From Paraburkholderia sp. Ac-20340 (GTDB lineage Bacteria > Pseudomonadota > Gammaproteobacteria > Burkholderiales > Burkholderiaceae), in the NCBI RefSeq assembly GCF_017104965.1, contig NZ_JAAGPR010000004.1:124001-188000 (forward strand): 64,000 bases of DNA. Direction: 5' to 3'. Below, one piece after another: positions 1 through 8,450 of the stretch. The translations under genes and the position numbers were made by a program. How positions within the stretch are numbered: position 1 is the first letter of the stretch; each line of letters starts with the position of its first letter. Below the pieces are notes generated by a model that saw only the letters and a list, made by a program, of their open reading frames with translations, made no database searches and was not told the DNA's origin.

Positions 1-360
1 GTTGACGCCGCGCGCCACGACCTTCAGCAGATAATCGTAGCCGCCGCTCACCAGATGGCATTCGATCACTTCGTCCAGTTCCTTCACCGCTTTTTCGAAG
101 CGGATGAAATCCTCGCGATGATGGTCGGATAAAGTCACTTCCGTGAACACCGTCAGGATGTCACCGATCTTCTCCATACAGATCTGCGCGCTGTAGCCGC
201 TAATGAAGCCTGCCTGCTCCAGACGCTTGACGCGGTTCAGGCACGGACTCGCCGAGAGCCCAACCGCTTCGGCGAGATCCACATTGGTCATCCGTCCGTT
301 CTTTTGAAGCTGGCTCAGAATCCGCAGATCCAGTCGATCCAGCTGCATATTTGTACTCAT
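1..360 (-). CDS. Lrp/AsnC family transcriptional regulator (3' end cut by window edge)
   Basis: Reading leftward from an ATG at 360, the protein starts MSTNMQLDRLDLRILSQLQK and shows the N-terminal winged-helix of the Lrp/AsnC family (LDRLDLRIL, then a recognition segment with VGLSASPCLNRVKRLEQAG near residues 30-50). The start of the alpha/beta RAM ligand-binding domain follows (FTEVTLSDHHREDF, then CHLVSGGYDYLLKV). About 120 residues are present of the usual 150-160; the C-terminus lies outside the window. It sits 33 bp downstream of the GNAT gene on the same strand, so the two are probably co-transcribed. Lrp proteins usually sense amino acids, which fits the amino-compound catabolic genes that diverge from this pair. 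The actual ligand cannot be read from the sequence. Confidence 0.93.
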   Translation of the reverse strand, partial: MSTNMQLDRLDLRILSQLQKNGRMTNVDLAEAVGLSASPCLNRVKRLEQAGFISGYSAQICMEKIGDILTVFTEVTLSDHHREDFIRFEKAVKELDEVIECHLVSGGYDYLLKVVARGVN

Positions 361-393
361 ACTGCGCTTCCCCAATGTTCCGATACGGGTCGT

Positions 394-1287
394 CTAACCC
401 AGAGCCTGAGCAGCAACGGCAAAGGTATGCAGGTCGGCGGCGCCTGGCGTAGCGTCGCCGAGTGTCATTTTGGGGACACGATTCACGCAGGTCAACCCAA
501 GGCTTTCGAACCACGCACCGATCGGCACCGCGTATTGTTCGACCGCGTCCAGACGCAGGAACTTGCCGGCGGCCATGCCGCAGAGATGCGCGATCAAGGC
601 CTGCGCCAGTTGCGGCTCGGACGCCACCACCGGGCCGATCAAGGTACCGCGCCCGAAGCGGCGCAGAAATGCGAAGCCCAGTATGCCGTCTTCCGAGGCT
701 TCGCTGTCCAGCACGATGGCCTGGACGTGCTGATCGAGCCACGCGGCGATCAGCCGGTCGCGCCGCATGCCGTTGGCGCGGGCGTCGAGTTCGCATAACG
801 CGGCTTCGTCCGCGCGGCTTGCCGGGCGCAGACGCGTGCCCGCCGGAATGGCGATCAGCGGCGCCGAACGCGGGCGGCCCTGATACTGCAGCACCGCGCC
901 GCTCTCGCGAAAGCCAAAGCGTTCGACCGCCTGCCGCCAGTGGCCAAACGCATGCACGGTGACGCTGCGCGCGCCCGCACGTTCGATGAGATCGCGCAGC
1001 AGCACGGCTTCGGCTTCGCCCGCGCGATGCGCCGCATCCGAAACCAGCAGGCTGATCGAAGCCGCGTGCTCGTCCCACACGAAAATCTGCCCGAGCGAAG
1101 CGATCTGGCCGTCGCACATCACGACCCGGCCCGTGCCGAGCGCACTCAGCGACTGCCAGTCGCTCAGCCGATGCGGCCAACCCGCTTCTTCGGAAAAGCG
1201 CTGCGCGGCGGGCAAGTCCGCCTCGCACAGATCGCGCAGCGAAAAGCGCGCCGCGTCTACCCGCTCATGTCTGTTTGAATCGTTCAT
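394..1287 (-). CDS. GNAT family N-acetyltransferase (tandem-domain type)
   Basis: A 297-residue protein with two GNAT-like halves. The N-terminal half (residues about 15-135) has the pattern of a GNAT core, with FSLRDLCEADLPAAQRFSEE at the start and a central strand region before ERFGFRESGAVLQYQGRP. The C-terminal half (about 145-290) resembles the second acetyltransferase-like domain of YitH-type proteins, with WFESLGLTCVNRVPKMTLGD near the end. Such proteins transfer an acetyl group from acetyl-CoA to an amine, but the substrate is unknown. It lies directly upstream of the Lrp gene and diverges from the FAD oxidase, so a link to amino-compound metabolism is plausible but inferred. The start at 1287 gives MNDSNRHERV; no other start is clearly better. 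Confidence 0.85.
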   Translation of the reverse strand: MNDSNRHERVDAARFSLRDLCEADLPAAQRFSEEAGWPHRLSDWQSLSALGTGRVVMCDGQIASLGQIFVWDEHAASISLLVSDAAHRAGEAEAVLLRDLIERAGARSVTVHAFGHWRQAVERFGFRESGAVLQYQGRPRSAPLIAIPAGTRLRPASRADEAALCELDARANGMRRDRLIAAWLDQHVQAIVLDSEASEDGILGFAFLRRFGRGTLIGPVVASEPQLAQALIAHLCGMAAGKFLRLDAVEQYAVPIGAWFESLGLTCVNRVPKMTLGDATPGAADLHTFAVAAQALG

Positions 1288-1634
1288 GAAGGTCGAATGG
1301 TTTTATCAGCCCCATGATCGCCCGCCGGAATTTGCGCGCGATAGGAAAAACGCCACATGTTTTTCACCCGAAAACAACGTCCATCAGCACAAACCTCAAT
1401 AGCATCTCCGCGTATTTTTTTGCGCCGTTGCTCAATCAAACAGCATCCAGCACATCATTTCCGCTGCACGGCAAACAATGCTGTCGAGCCCCCCATAAAC
1501 CGTAGTTCCCGCTGTGTGACCCGGCCAATACGATGCGAAGCCTCCGTTTTGGCGTGATTCAATTTCATCACTGCTCTTCACCCGGGCGGTCATTACCGCC
1601 TCACCCTGGTTGAACCTGGAGATCGCATCAGTCG
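1288..1634. other. Divergent intergenic region
   Basis: A 347-bp gap between the divergent GNAT gene and the FAD oxidase gene, clearly more AT-rich than either. It must contain both promoters. A GGAG at 1618-1621 is the likely ribosome binding site for the downstream ATG at 1635. No convincing coding frame, hairpin or recognisable operator is seen; an Lrp site is possible because a regulator of that family is adjacent. Confidence 0.5.
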
Positions 1635-2930
1635 ATGAAACTCGATTCGTATTGGAAGGAAGGTGTCGAGCTAACGGAGCACACCGCCGCGCCGCTGCCG
1701 TCCAGCGCAGACGTGGTGGTGATCGGAGCCGGCTTCTGCGGGCTCTCCGCAGCGCTGACGCTGGCTCACGCCGGCGCGCGCGTGGTGGTGCTCGAAGCCA
1801 ACGATACCGTGGTCGCCGAAGCGTCCGGCCGCAACGGCGGCCATGTGAACAACGGTCTCGCAGTCGATTACGCGGCGCTGGCCGCGCAAATCGGTGCTGA
1901 AAAAGCGCGCGCGTTCTATCAGCTTTACGACGCGGCCGTCGATACCGTCGAGCGCATCGTGCGCGAAGAAGCGATCGACTGCGATTTCATGCGTCACGGC
2001 AAGCTCAAACTGGCCTCGCGACCGGCCCACTACGACGCGCTCGCGCGCAGCTACGAACGCCTGATCGCCGACGGCGTAGACACCGACATCGAACTGCTCG
2101 ATCGCCATACCGTGCGCGCCGAAGTCGATAGCGACAGCTACCACGGCGGCCTGCTCTATAAAAAGAGCGCCCAGATGCATATGGGCCGCTTCGGCAAGGG
2201 TCTCGCCGAAGCCGCACGACGTGCGGGTGCGCAGATTCATACGCGCACGGCCGCCCTGCGTCTGGAGCGCATCGCGAACACGGCGCACGGCTATCGCGTG
2301 CAGACCGCGCGCGGCACCGTGCAGGCCGGCAAGGTGCTGCTCGCCACCGGCGCGACGCGCCACGGCAACTACGGCAGCTTCGGCTGGATTCGCCGCCGCG
2401 TGGTGCCAATTGGCAGTTTTATCGTGGCGAGCGCGCCGCTGGGCGAAGCCCGCGCACGCGCGCTGCTGCGCGAGCGCCGCACCTATGTCACGACCTCGAA
2501 TCTGCATCACTACTTCCGCGTGTCGCCCGATCATCGGCTGATCTTCGGCGGCCGCGCGCGTTTCGCGGTGTCCAATCCGCAATCGGATGCCACCAGCGGA
2601 AAGATCCTGCGCGAAGGCCTGCTGGCCACTTTCCCGCAACTCGCCGACGTGCCGCTCACGCATTGCTGGGGTGGCATCGTCGATATGACGCAGGACCGCC
2701 TGCCCCATGCGGGCGAGCGCGACGGCCTCTTCTATGCGCTGGGTTTCAGCGGCCACGGCACGCAGATGTCCACGCATACGGGCCGCTGCATCGCCCGCAC
2801 GATGCTCGGCGAGCGCGCGGCCAATCCGTGGTCAGGGCGCGACTGGCCGGCGGTGCCGGGCCATTTCGGGCCGCCGTGGTTCCTGCCTTTGATCGGCCTC
2901 TACTACAAGATGAAAGACGCCATTGCCTGA
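1635..2930 (+). CDS. NAD(P)/FAD-dependent oxidoreductase, DadA/PuuB-like amine oxidase
   Basis: A 431-residue DAO-family flavoenzyme. The Rossmann FAD motif GAGFCG is at residues 31-36, the ribose-binding Glu ends strand two (VVLEAN, about 54), and ASGRNGGHVNNG near 63-74 matches the gamma-glutamylputrescine oxidase/OrdL group. A second flavin-contact segment (LLATGATRHGNYG) and the C-terminal FSGHGTQMSTHTGR complete the fold. Members oxidatively deaminate amines or N-substituted amino acids with FAD. It opens a forward cluster with an ABC importer, gabD, a large Fe-S flavoprotein and gabT, so the likely role is the oxidative step that yields an aldehyde or amino acid for the GABA route. PuuB-like activity is inferred; other secondary amines are equally possible. 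GGAG at 1618-1621 precedes the ATG. Confidence 0.85.
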   Translation: MKLDSYWKEGVELTEHTAAPLPSSADVVVIGAGFCGLSAALTLAHAGARVVVLEANDTVVAEASGRNGGHVNNGLAVDYAALAAQIGAEKARAFYQLYDAAVDTVERIVREEAIDCDFMRHGKLKLASRPAHYDALARSYERLIADGVDTDIELLDRHTVRAEVDSDSYHGGLLYKKSAQMHMGRFGKGLAEAARRAGAQIHTRTAALRLERIANTAHGYRVQTARGTVQAGKVLLATGATRHGNYGSFGWIRRRVVPIGSFIVASAPLGEARARALLRERRTYVTTSNLHHYFRVSPDHRLIFGGRARFAVSNPQSDATSGKILREGLLATFPQLADVPLTHCWGGIVDMTQDRLPHAGERDGLFYALGFSGHGTQMSTHTGRCIARTMLGERAANPWSGRDWPAVPGHFGPPWFLPLIGLYYKMKDAIA

Positions 2931-2989
2931 CGCCCCGCGCAAGCGCATTCCGTTTTCAACCATGATTTTGCCTCCAGGAACGTGTAGCC

Positions 2990-4609
2990 ATGTCTGAACG
3001 TAAAAAACTCGAAACTCTCGTTGGCGCACCGGAATCGGATCGTCTGATCGGCGCTCTCCAACACGGCGCAACCCGTCGCGACGTGCTGCGCATGCTCGCG
3101 GCAGGCGGCATGCAACTCGCGATGGCCGGCACGCTCGCCGGCGTGGCGGGCACTGCATATGCACAGACGCCGCGCAAGGGCGGCAAGATTCGCGTCGCGG
3201 GTGACAACGGCTCGGCGAACGACACGCTGGACCCGGCCAAACAGTCGAACAAGACCGACTATTGCCGCGGCACGATGCTCTACAACAATCTGGTCGAACT
3301 CGACGCCACGCTCGCGCCGCGTCCGGCGCTGGCCGAATCGTTCACCACCACCGATGCGCGCGTCTGGGTGTTCGCGCTGCGCAAGGGCGTGACCTTCCAC
3401 GACGGCAAGGCGCTCTCGCCCGCCGACGTGGTGTTCTCGATCATGCGCCACAAAGACCCGGCCGTCGCCTCGAAAGCAAAGACGCTGGTCGACCAGATCG
3501 ACAGCGTGAAGGCCAGCGGCCCGAACGAAGTCACGGTGACGCTCTCCGCGCCCAATGCGGATCTGCCGGTGATTCTCGGCACGTTCTATTTCCATATCGT
3601 CAAGGACGGCACGACCGATTTTTCGAAAGGCATCGGCACGGGTCCGTTCAAGCTGCAAACCTTCCAGCCGGGCGTACGCTCGATCATGGTTCGCAATCCG
3701 AATTACTGGAAACCGGGCCTGCCCTATCTCGACGAAATCGAATTCGTGGGGATCGGCGACGAAAGCGCGCGCGTCAATGCGCTGCTCTCCGGCGACATGG
3801 ATCTGGTCGCGTCGATCAACCCGCGCTCGGTGGCGCGCGTGAAAGGTTCGTCGAATGCCAGCGTGTTCGTCACGCAGTCGGGTCAGTACACCGATCTGAT
3901 CATGCATCGCGACAGCGGCCCCGGCGCCAACCCGAACTTCGTGCAGGCCATGAAGCTGCTGCTCGACCGTAACCTGATGAAGCAGTCGATCGCGCTCGGC
4001 TATGCGGTCACCGGCAACGATCAGCCGATCGATCCGACCAACCGCTTCTACACGCCGGGCCTGCCGCAAACGCAGATGGATCTGGACAAGGCGAAGTTCT
4101 ACCTCGCCAAGGCCAATCTGGGCAGCACGCCGATTCCCGTGGTCGCCTCGCCCGCCGCGATGTATTCGGTCGACATGGCGCTGATCCTGCAACAGACGGC
4201 GCGCAAGGTGGGCCTGAATCTGGACGTCAAGCGCATGCCCGCCGACGGCTTCTGGTCGAACTACTGGCTGAGCGCGCCGGTGGGTTTCGGCACGGTCAAT
4301 CCGCGCCCGAACGCCGACACGCTGTTCACGCAGTTCTTCAAGTCGGATGCGCCCTGGAACGAATCGCGCTGGAAGAATCCGAAGTTCGACCAGTTGCTGC
4401 TCACGGCGCGCGCCGAAATGGACGTGGCCAAACGCAAGCAGATTTACGCCGATATGCAGACGATGATCCGCAGCGACTCCGGCATCGGCATTCCGCTGTT
4501 CCTCGCGACCATCGACGGTCACAGCAAGAAACTGCAAGGCCTTTCGCCGATTCCGCTGGGCGGCATGATGGGTTATTCGTTCGGCGAGCACGTATGGCTG
4601 TCGGCCTGA
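2990..4609 (+). CDS. ABC transporter substrate-binding protein, peptide/opine family (SBP_bac_5)
   Basis: A 539-residue family-5 periplasmic binding protein. An N-terminal twin-arginine signal is visible: RR at residues 29-30 in TRRDVLRML, a hydrophobic stretch, and an AYA-Q cleavage site near residue 58. Mature-domain landmarks are the pattern from GSANDTLDPAKQ, LRKGVTFHDGKALSPADVVFS, and GTGPFKL followed by NPNYWKPGLPYLDEIEF. It captures a ligand in the periplasm for the two permeases and fused ATPase encoded next. The family binds di/oligopeptides, opines or related compounds. Placement between an amine oxidase and gabD/gabT suggests a polyamine-conjugate or amino-acid-derived ligand, which is inference. 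Tat export is a little unusual but known for this family. Confidence 0.93.
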   Translation: MSERKKLETLVGAPESDRLIGALQHGATRRDVLRMLAAGGMQLAMAGTLAGVAGTAYAQTPRKGGKIRVAGDNGSANDTLDPAKQSNKTDYCRGTMLYNNLVELDATLAPRPALAESFTTTDARVWVFALRKGVTFHDGKALSPADVVFSIMRHKDPAVASKAKTLVDQIDSVKASGPNEVTVTLSAPNADLPVILGTFYFHIVKDGTTDFSKGIGTGPFKLQTFQPGVRSIMVRNPNYWKPGLPYLDEIEFVGIGDESARVNALLSGDMDLVASINPRSVARVKGSSNASVFVTQSGQYTDLIMHRDSGPGANPNFVQAMKLLLDRNLMKQSIALGYAVTGNDQPIDPTNRFYTPGLPQTQMDLDKAKFYLAKANLGSTPIPVVASPAAMYSVDMALILQQTARKVGLNLDVKRMPADGFWSNYWLSAPVGFGTVNPRPNADTLFTQFFKSDAPWNESRWKNPKFDQLLLTARAEMDVAKRKQIYADMQTMIRSDSGIGIPLFLATIDGHSKKLQGLSPIPLGGMMGYSFGEHVWLSA

Positions 4610-4694
4610 TCGCGCGTCGAGGCAAACAGCGAAACAAAAAGCGCCGTGCATCGCAGGGATGCGCGGCGAGCGGTCCATTTGAGGGGTGTCCGAC

Positions 4695-5651
4695 ATGAAC
4701 ACTGTGATTGTTCGCCTGCTGGCGCGCCGCGTGGGCGCTGCCGTTCTATCGCTACTCGCGATCTCCGCCATCGTGTTCGCGATCACCGCGGTACTGCCCG
4801 GCGACGCCGCGCAATCGCAGCTCGGCCAGGACGCCACGCCCGAAGCGGTGGCGGCATTGCGCGCGCAGATGGGTCTCGACGTGCCCGCGCCGGTGCGCTA
4901 CTGGCACTGGCTCACCGGCATGCTCACGGGCCACGCGGGCGAATCGATGCTCACGCATCTGAGCGTGTCGAGCCTCGTTGGCGACCGCCTGTCGCATTCG
5001 CTGCTGCTCGCGGGCATCACCACGCTGGTTTCCGTGCCGATCGCGCTGGCGCTCGGCATTCTGTGCGCCGTGCTGCGCGGGCGCGCGTTCGACCGCACGG
5101 TTAGCGTCGGCGTGCTGGCAGTGGTGTCGGTGCCGGAATTCCTGGTCGCCTCGCTCGCCGTGCTGCTGTTCGCAGTCAAGCTGCAATGGCTGCCCGCGCT
5201 CGCCTACCTCGACGATGGCGCGCCGTTCGGCCGCGTGCTGCGCGCGCTCGCCATGCCGGTGATGTGTCTGTGCTGCGTGATCGTCGCGCAGATGGTGCGC
5301 ATGACGCGCGCCGCGCTGATCGACCAGTTGAAGGCGCCGTACATCGAAATGGTGCGGCTCAAGGGCGCGACGTCGTTCCGCATGGTGATGTTCCATGCGC
5401 TGCCCAACGCGATCGGCCCGATCGCCAATGCGGTGGCGCTGAGCCTTTCGTATCTGCTGGGCGGCGTGATCATCATCGAGACGGTCTTCAACTATCCGGG
5501 CATCGCCAAGCTGATGGTCGATAGCGTCAGCCAGCGCGACATGCCGGTCGTGCAGGCCTGCGCGATGATTTTCTGCTTCGCCTATCTCGTGCTCGTCACG
5601 CTCGCGGATGTCTGCGGGATTCTCGGCAATCCGCGCCTGCGCCATCGCTAA
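4695..5651 (+). CDS. ABC transporter permease, DppB-like
   Basis: A 318-residue inner-membrane protein with about six hydrophobic segments. It begins with the DppB-type leader (LLARRVGAAVLSLLAISAIV) and carries VLPGDAAQSQLGQDATPEA near residue 35, typical of the BPD_transp_1 N-domain. The cytoplasmic EAA loop reads YIEMVRLKGATSFRMVMFHA near residue 225, where the ATPase docks. The ATG at 4695 is preferred over an in-frame GTG at 4686 because GAGGGG (4681-4686) is well spaced from it. It should form the translocation channel with the next permease. It ends 36 bp before the second permease, in operon order SBP, permease, permease, ATPase. Confidence 0.93.
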   Translation: MNTVIVRLLARRVGAAVLSLLAISAIVFAITAVLPGDAAQSQLGQDATPEAVAALRAQMGLDVPAPVRYWHWLTGMLTGHAGESMLTHLSVSSLVGDRLSHSLLLAGITTLVSVPIALALGILCAVLRGRAFDRTVSVGVLAVVSVPEFLVASLAVLLFAVKLQWLPALAYLDDGAPFGRVLRALAMPVMCLCCVIVAQMVRMTRAALIDQLKAPYIEMVRLKGATSFRMVMFHALPNAIGPIANAVALSLSYLLGGVIIIETVFNYPGIAKLMVDSVSQRDMPVVQACAMIFCFAYLVLVTLADVCGILGNPRLRHR

Positions 5652-5687
5652 CGCGTCATCACCCTTTCGCTTGTGGAGTTCAAGAAG

Positions 5688-6683
5688 ATGACCCAATCGA
5701 CCTCTGAGGGCAAACTCGCGCCACCTTCGGCCGACGCCGTGGCCGACCTGAGCGCGCACCCGCGCTTCATTCACCTGCGCCGCACGCTGGGCGGCCTGGG
5801 CGTGCCCGGCTGGATCGGTCTAGCGATCGTGCTGGTGTGGATCGCCGCCGCCATCGCCGGGCCGCTGGCCGGTGACGGCAGCAGCGCGTCGCCCGACAAC
5901 GTGCAGATTTTCGCGGGCGCGAGCGCCCAGCATCTGCTCGGCACCGATTACCTCGGCCGCGACATGCTCGACCGCGTGATGATGGGCGCGCGCTACACCG
6001 TGGGACTCGCGCTGATCGCAACGCTGCTGGCCAGCGGCATCGGTACTGCGCTGGCGCTGCTGGCGATCGTCGGCGGTCCGAAGCTCGACGCCGCCATGAG
6101 CCGCACGCTCGATACGCTCACGGCAATTCCGAGCAAGATGTTCGCGCTCATCATGGTGGCGGCGTTCGGCTCCTCCACCGTCATGCTGACCGCGACGGCG
6201 GCGATCATCTATCTGCCCGGCGCCTACCGCATCGCCCGCTCGCTCGCCGTCAACATCCACGCGATGGATTACATCGCGGTTGCCCGCACGCGCGGCGAAG
6301 GCACGGCCTACATCATGCTGCAGGAAATCCTGCCCAATATCCTGAGCCCGATGCTCGCCGATCTGGGGCTGCGTTTCGTCTACGTCGTGCTGCTGCTCGC
6401 GAGCCTGAGCTTCCTGGGTCTCGGCATCCAGCCGCCGGACGCCGACTGGGGCTCGCTCGTGCGCGAAAACCTCGACGGTCTCGCCGAAGGCGCGCTCGCC
6501 GTGATCGCACCGGCGCTGGCCATCGCCAGCCTGACGATCGCCGTGAATCTGGTGATCGACAACCTGCCGGGCGGCGCGCGCAAGGCGAGCCGCGATGCCC
6601 GCCGTCAGGCCCGGCTCAACGAAAAATTCAACGCTACGCGGCGCGCGCAGATCGCGAACGCAGCCGACGAGGAGGCACGCTAA
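5688..6683 (+). CDS. ABC transporter permease, DppC-like
   Basis: A 331-residue DppC/OppC-type permease. It has the N-terminal transmembrane helix (VPGWIGLAIVLVWIAAAIAG), the family hallmark HLLGTDYLGRDMLDRVMMGA near residues 80-105, and an EAA loop (AVARTRGEGTAYIMLQEILP) near 185-205. SFLGLGIQPPDADWGSLVRE is the usual C-terminal signature. The ATG at 5688 is preferred to an in-frame GTG at 5673, which itself forms part of the GTGGAG ribosome binding site. Its TAA is immediately followed by the ATG of the ATPase gene, indicating tight translational coupling. It pairs with the upstream permease. Confidence 0.93.
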   Translation: MTQSTSEGKLAPPSADAVADLSAHPRFIHLRRTLGGLGVPGWIGLAIVLVWIAAAIAGPLAGDGSSASPDNVQIFAGASAQHLLGTDYLGRDMLDRVMMGARYTVGLALIATLLASGIGTALALLAIVGGPKLDAAMSRTLDTLTAIPSKMFALIMVAAFGSSTVMLTATAAIIYLPGAYRIARSLAVNIHAMDYIAVARTRGEGTAYIMLQEILPNILSPMLADLGLRFVYVVLLLASLSFLGLGIQPPDADWGSLVRENLDGLAEGALAVIAPALAIASLTIAVNLVIDNLPGGARKASRDARRQARLNEKFNATRRAQIANAADEEAR

Positions 6684-8387
6684 ATGGGCGCGGCAATTCA
6701 TGTCAAAGACCTGACCATCATGGCGGGCGAAGCGGTGCTGGTGGATCGTCTCGCCTTCGATATCGCGCCGGGCCAGGTGCTCGCGCTGATCGGTGAATCC
6801 GGCTCCGGCAAGACCACCACGGCGCTCGCCCTGATGGGCTACGCGCGCGACGGTTGCGCGATTGCGCCGGACAGTATCGTCGATGTCGGCGGGCGTAATG
6901 TCGTCGCGCTCGATGCCGCCGCGCAGCGCGCGCTGCGCGGTCGCGTGGTCACGTATATCGCGCAGAGCGCGTCGGCGTCGTTCAATCCGTCGCGCACGAT
7001 CATGGATCAGGTGGTCGAACCGGCCCGCATTCACGGCACGATGCCGCGCGCGGAAGCCGAAAAGCGCGCCGTCGAACTGTTCCGCGAACTCGCCTTGCCG
7101 AACCCGGAAACCATCGGCGCGCGTTATCCGCATCAGGTGTCGGGCGGGCAATTGCAACGGCTGATGGCCGCGATGGCGCTGATCACCGACCCCGATCTCG
7201 TGATCCTCGACGAACCCACCACGGCGCTCGACGTGACCACGCAGGTCGAAGTGCTGCGCGCCTTCCGCCGCGTGGTGCAGCAGCGCAAGACCAGCGCCGT
7301 GTATGTCAGCCACGATCTGGCCGTGGTCGCGCAGGTCGCCGATCACATCCTCGTGCTGCGCCACGGCAAGATGCGCGAATACGGCGAGTCGGACCAGATC
7401 CTGCACGCGCCCGAAGACGACTACACGCGCAGCCTGCTGGCCGCCGCGCGCCCGAAGGAGCGTCACGCGGCGACTTGCGATGACGACACCCGCGTTCAGA
7501 CGCCTGCGCGCGCCGACGCCCCGCTGCTGCGCGCGGACCCCGACGGCACGCGTATGGCCCCGCAACCTTTGCTGCAGATCGACGCGCTGTGCGCGGGCTA
7601 CGGCCCGCTCGACGCGCAGGGCCGCCCGCAAAACCGCATCCTCGATAAAGTCGATCTCAAGCTCTACCGTGGTCAGGCGATCGGCGTGATCGGCGAATCG
7701 GGTTCGGGCAAGACCACGCTCGCGCGCGCCGTGGCTGGTCTGATCGCGCCGTTCGAAGGGCGCATTGCGTTCGACGGCAAGCCCATGTCGCCGCAACTCG
7801 ACAAGCGCAGCCGCGACGAGCTGCGCCGCATCCAGATCGTGTTCCAGATCGCCGACACCGCGCTGAACCCCGCGCATACCATCGAGCGCATTCTCGCCCG
7901 GCCGCTGCAGTTCTATCACGGCCTGCAGGGCAAGCCGCTGCGCACGCGCATCGCGCAACTGCTCGACATGGTGCGCCTGCCCCGCACGCTGATGGAGCGT
8001 GCGCCGGCCGCGCTCTCGGGCGGCCAGAAGCAGCGTGTCAACCTCGCCCGCGCGCTGGCCGCCGAGCCCGATCTGCTGCTGTGCGACGAAGTCACGTCGG
8101 CGCTCGACACCGTGGTGGGCGCGGCCGTGCTCGATCTGATGGCCGATCTGCGCAAGGATCTGGGCGTGTCGTATCTCTTCATCAGCCACGACCTGCATAC
8201 GGTGCGCGCGATCTGCGATGAAATCGTCGTCATGCAGCACGGCCGCAAGGTCACCCAGGTCGCGCGCGAAGACTACGAGCGCGGCCCGCATCATCCGTAC
8301 TACGAACTGCTTTCGCGCTCCGTGCCCGAACTGCGACGCGGCTGGATCGACGAAGTCCAGTTGCCGAAAACCGAAATCGCCGCGTGA
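6684..8387 (+). CDS. Fused double ATP-binding subunit of peptide-type ABC transporter (DppD-DppF fusion)
   Basis: A 567-residue protein containing two complete nucleotide-binding domains. Domain one has Walker A GESGSGKTT (about residues 36-44), signature VSGGQLQRL and Walker B LVILDEPTTALD. Domain two repeats this with GESGSGKTTLARAVAGL, LSGGQKQRVNLARAL and LLLCDEVTSALD. The halves correspond to separate DppD and DppF in many bacteria, and a GsiA/YejF-like fusion is a common alternative. It hydrolyses ATP to drive uptake through the two permeases upstream. The start codon abuts the stop of the preceding permease gene. Signature and Walker residues are intact in both halves, so both sites should be active. 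Confidence 0.94.
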   Translation: MGAAIHVKDLTIMAGEAVLVDRLAFDIAPGQVLALIGESGSGKTTTALALMGYARDGCAIAPDSIVDVGGRNVVALDAAAQRALRGRVVTYIAQSASASFNPSRTIMDQVVEPARIHGTMPRAEAEKRAVELFRELALPNPETIGARYPHQVSGGQLQRLMAAMALITDPDLVILDEPTTALDVTTQVEVLRAFRRVVQQRKTSAVYVSHDLAVVAQVADHILVLRHGKMREYGESDQILHAPEDDYTRSLLAAARPKERHAATCDDDTRVQTPARADAPLLRADPDGTRMAPQPLLQIDALCAGYGPLDAQGRPQNRILDKVDLKLYRGQAIGVIGESGSGKTTLARAVAGLIAPFEGRIAFDGKPMSPQLDKRSRDELRRIQIVFQIADTALNPAHTIERILARPLQFYHGLQGKPLRTRIAQLLDMVRLPRTLMERAPAALSGGQKQRVNLARALAAEPDLLLCDEVTSALDTVVGAAVLDLMADLRKDLGVSYLFISHDLHTVRAICDEIVVMQHGRKVTQVAREDYERGPHHPYYELLSRSVPELRRGWIDEVQLPKTEIAA

Positions 8388-8450
8388 TCGCTCAAGCGCA
8401 TCGACACGCGACTGAAACCCCTCACTCTTCACGAGATCAAGGAAAGCACC

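Noticed and set aside
2903..4837. A 644-codon minus-strand frame opposite the substrate-binding protein gene
   Set aside because: Antisense shadow of a clear family-5 binding protein; composition is low-complexity Arg/His.
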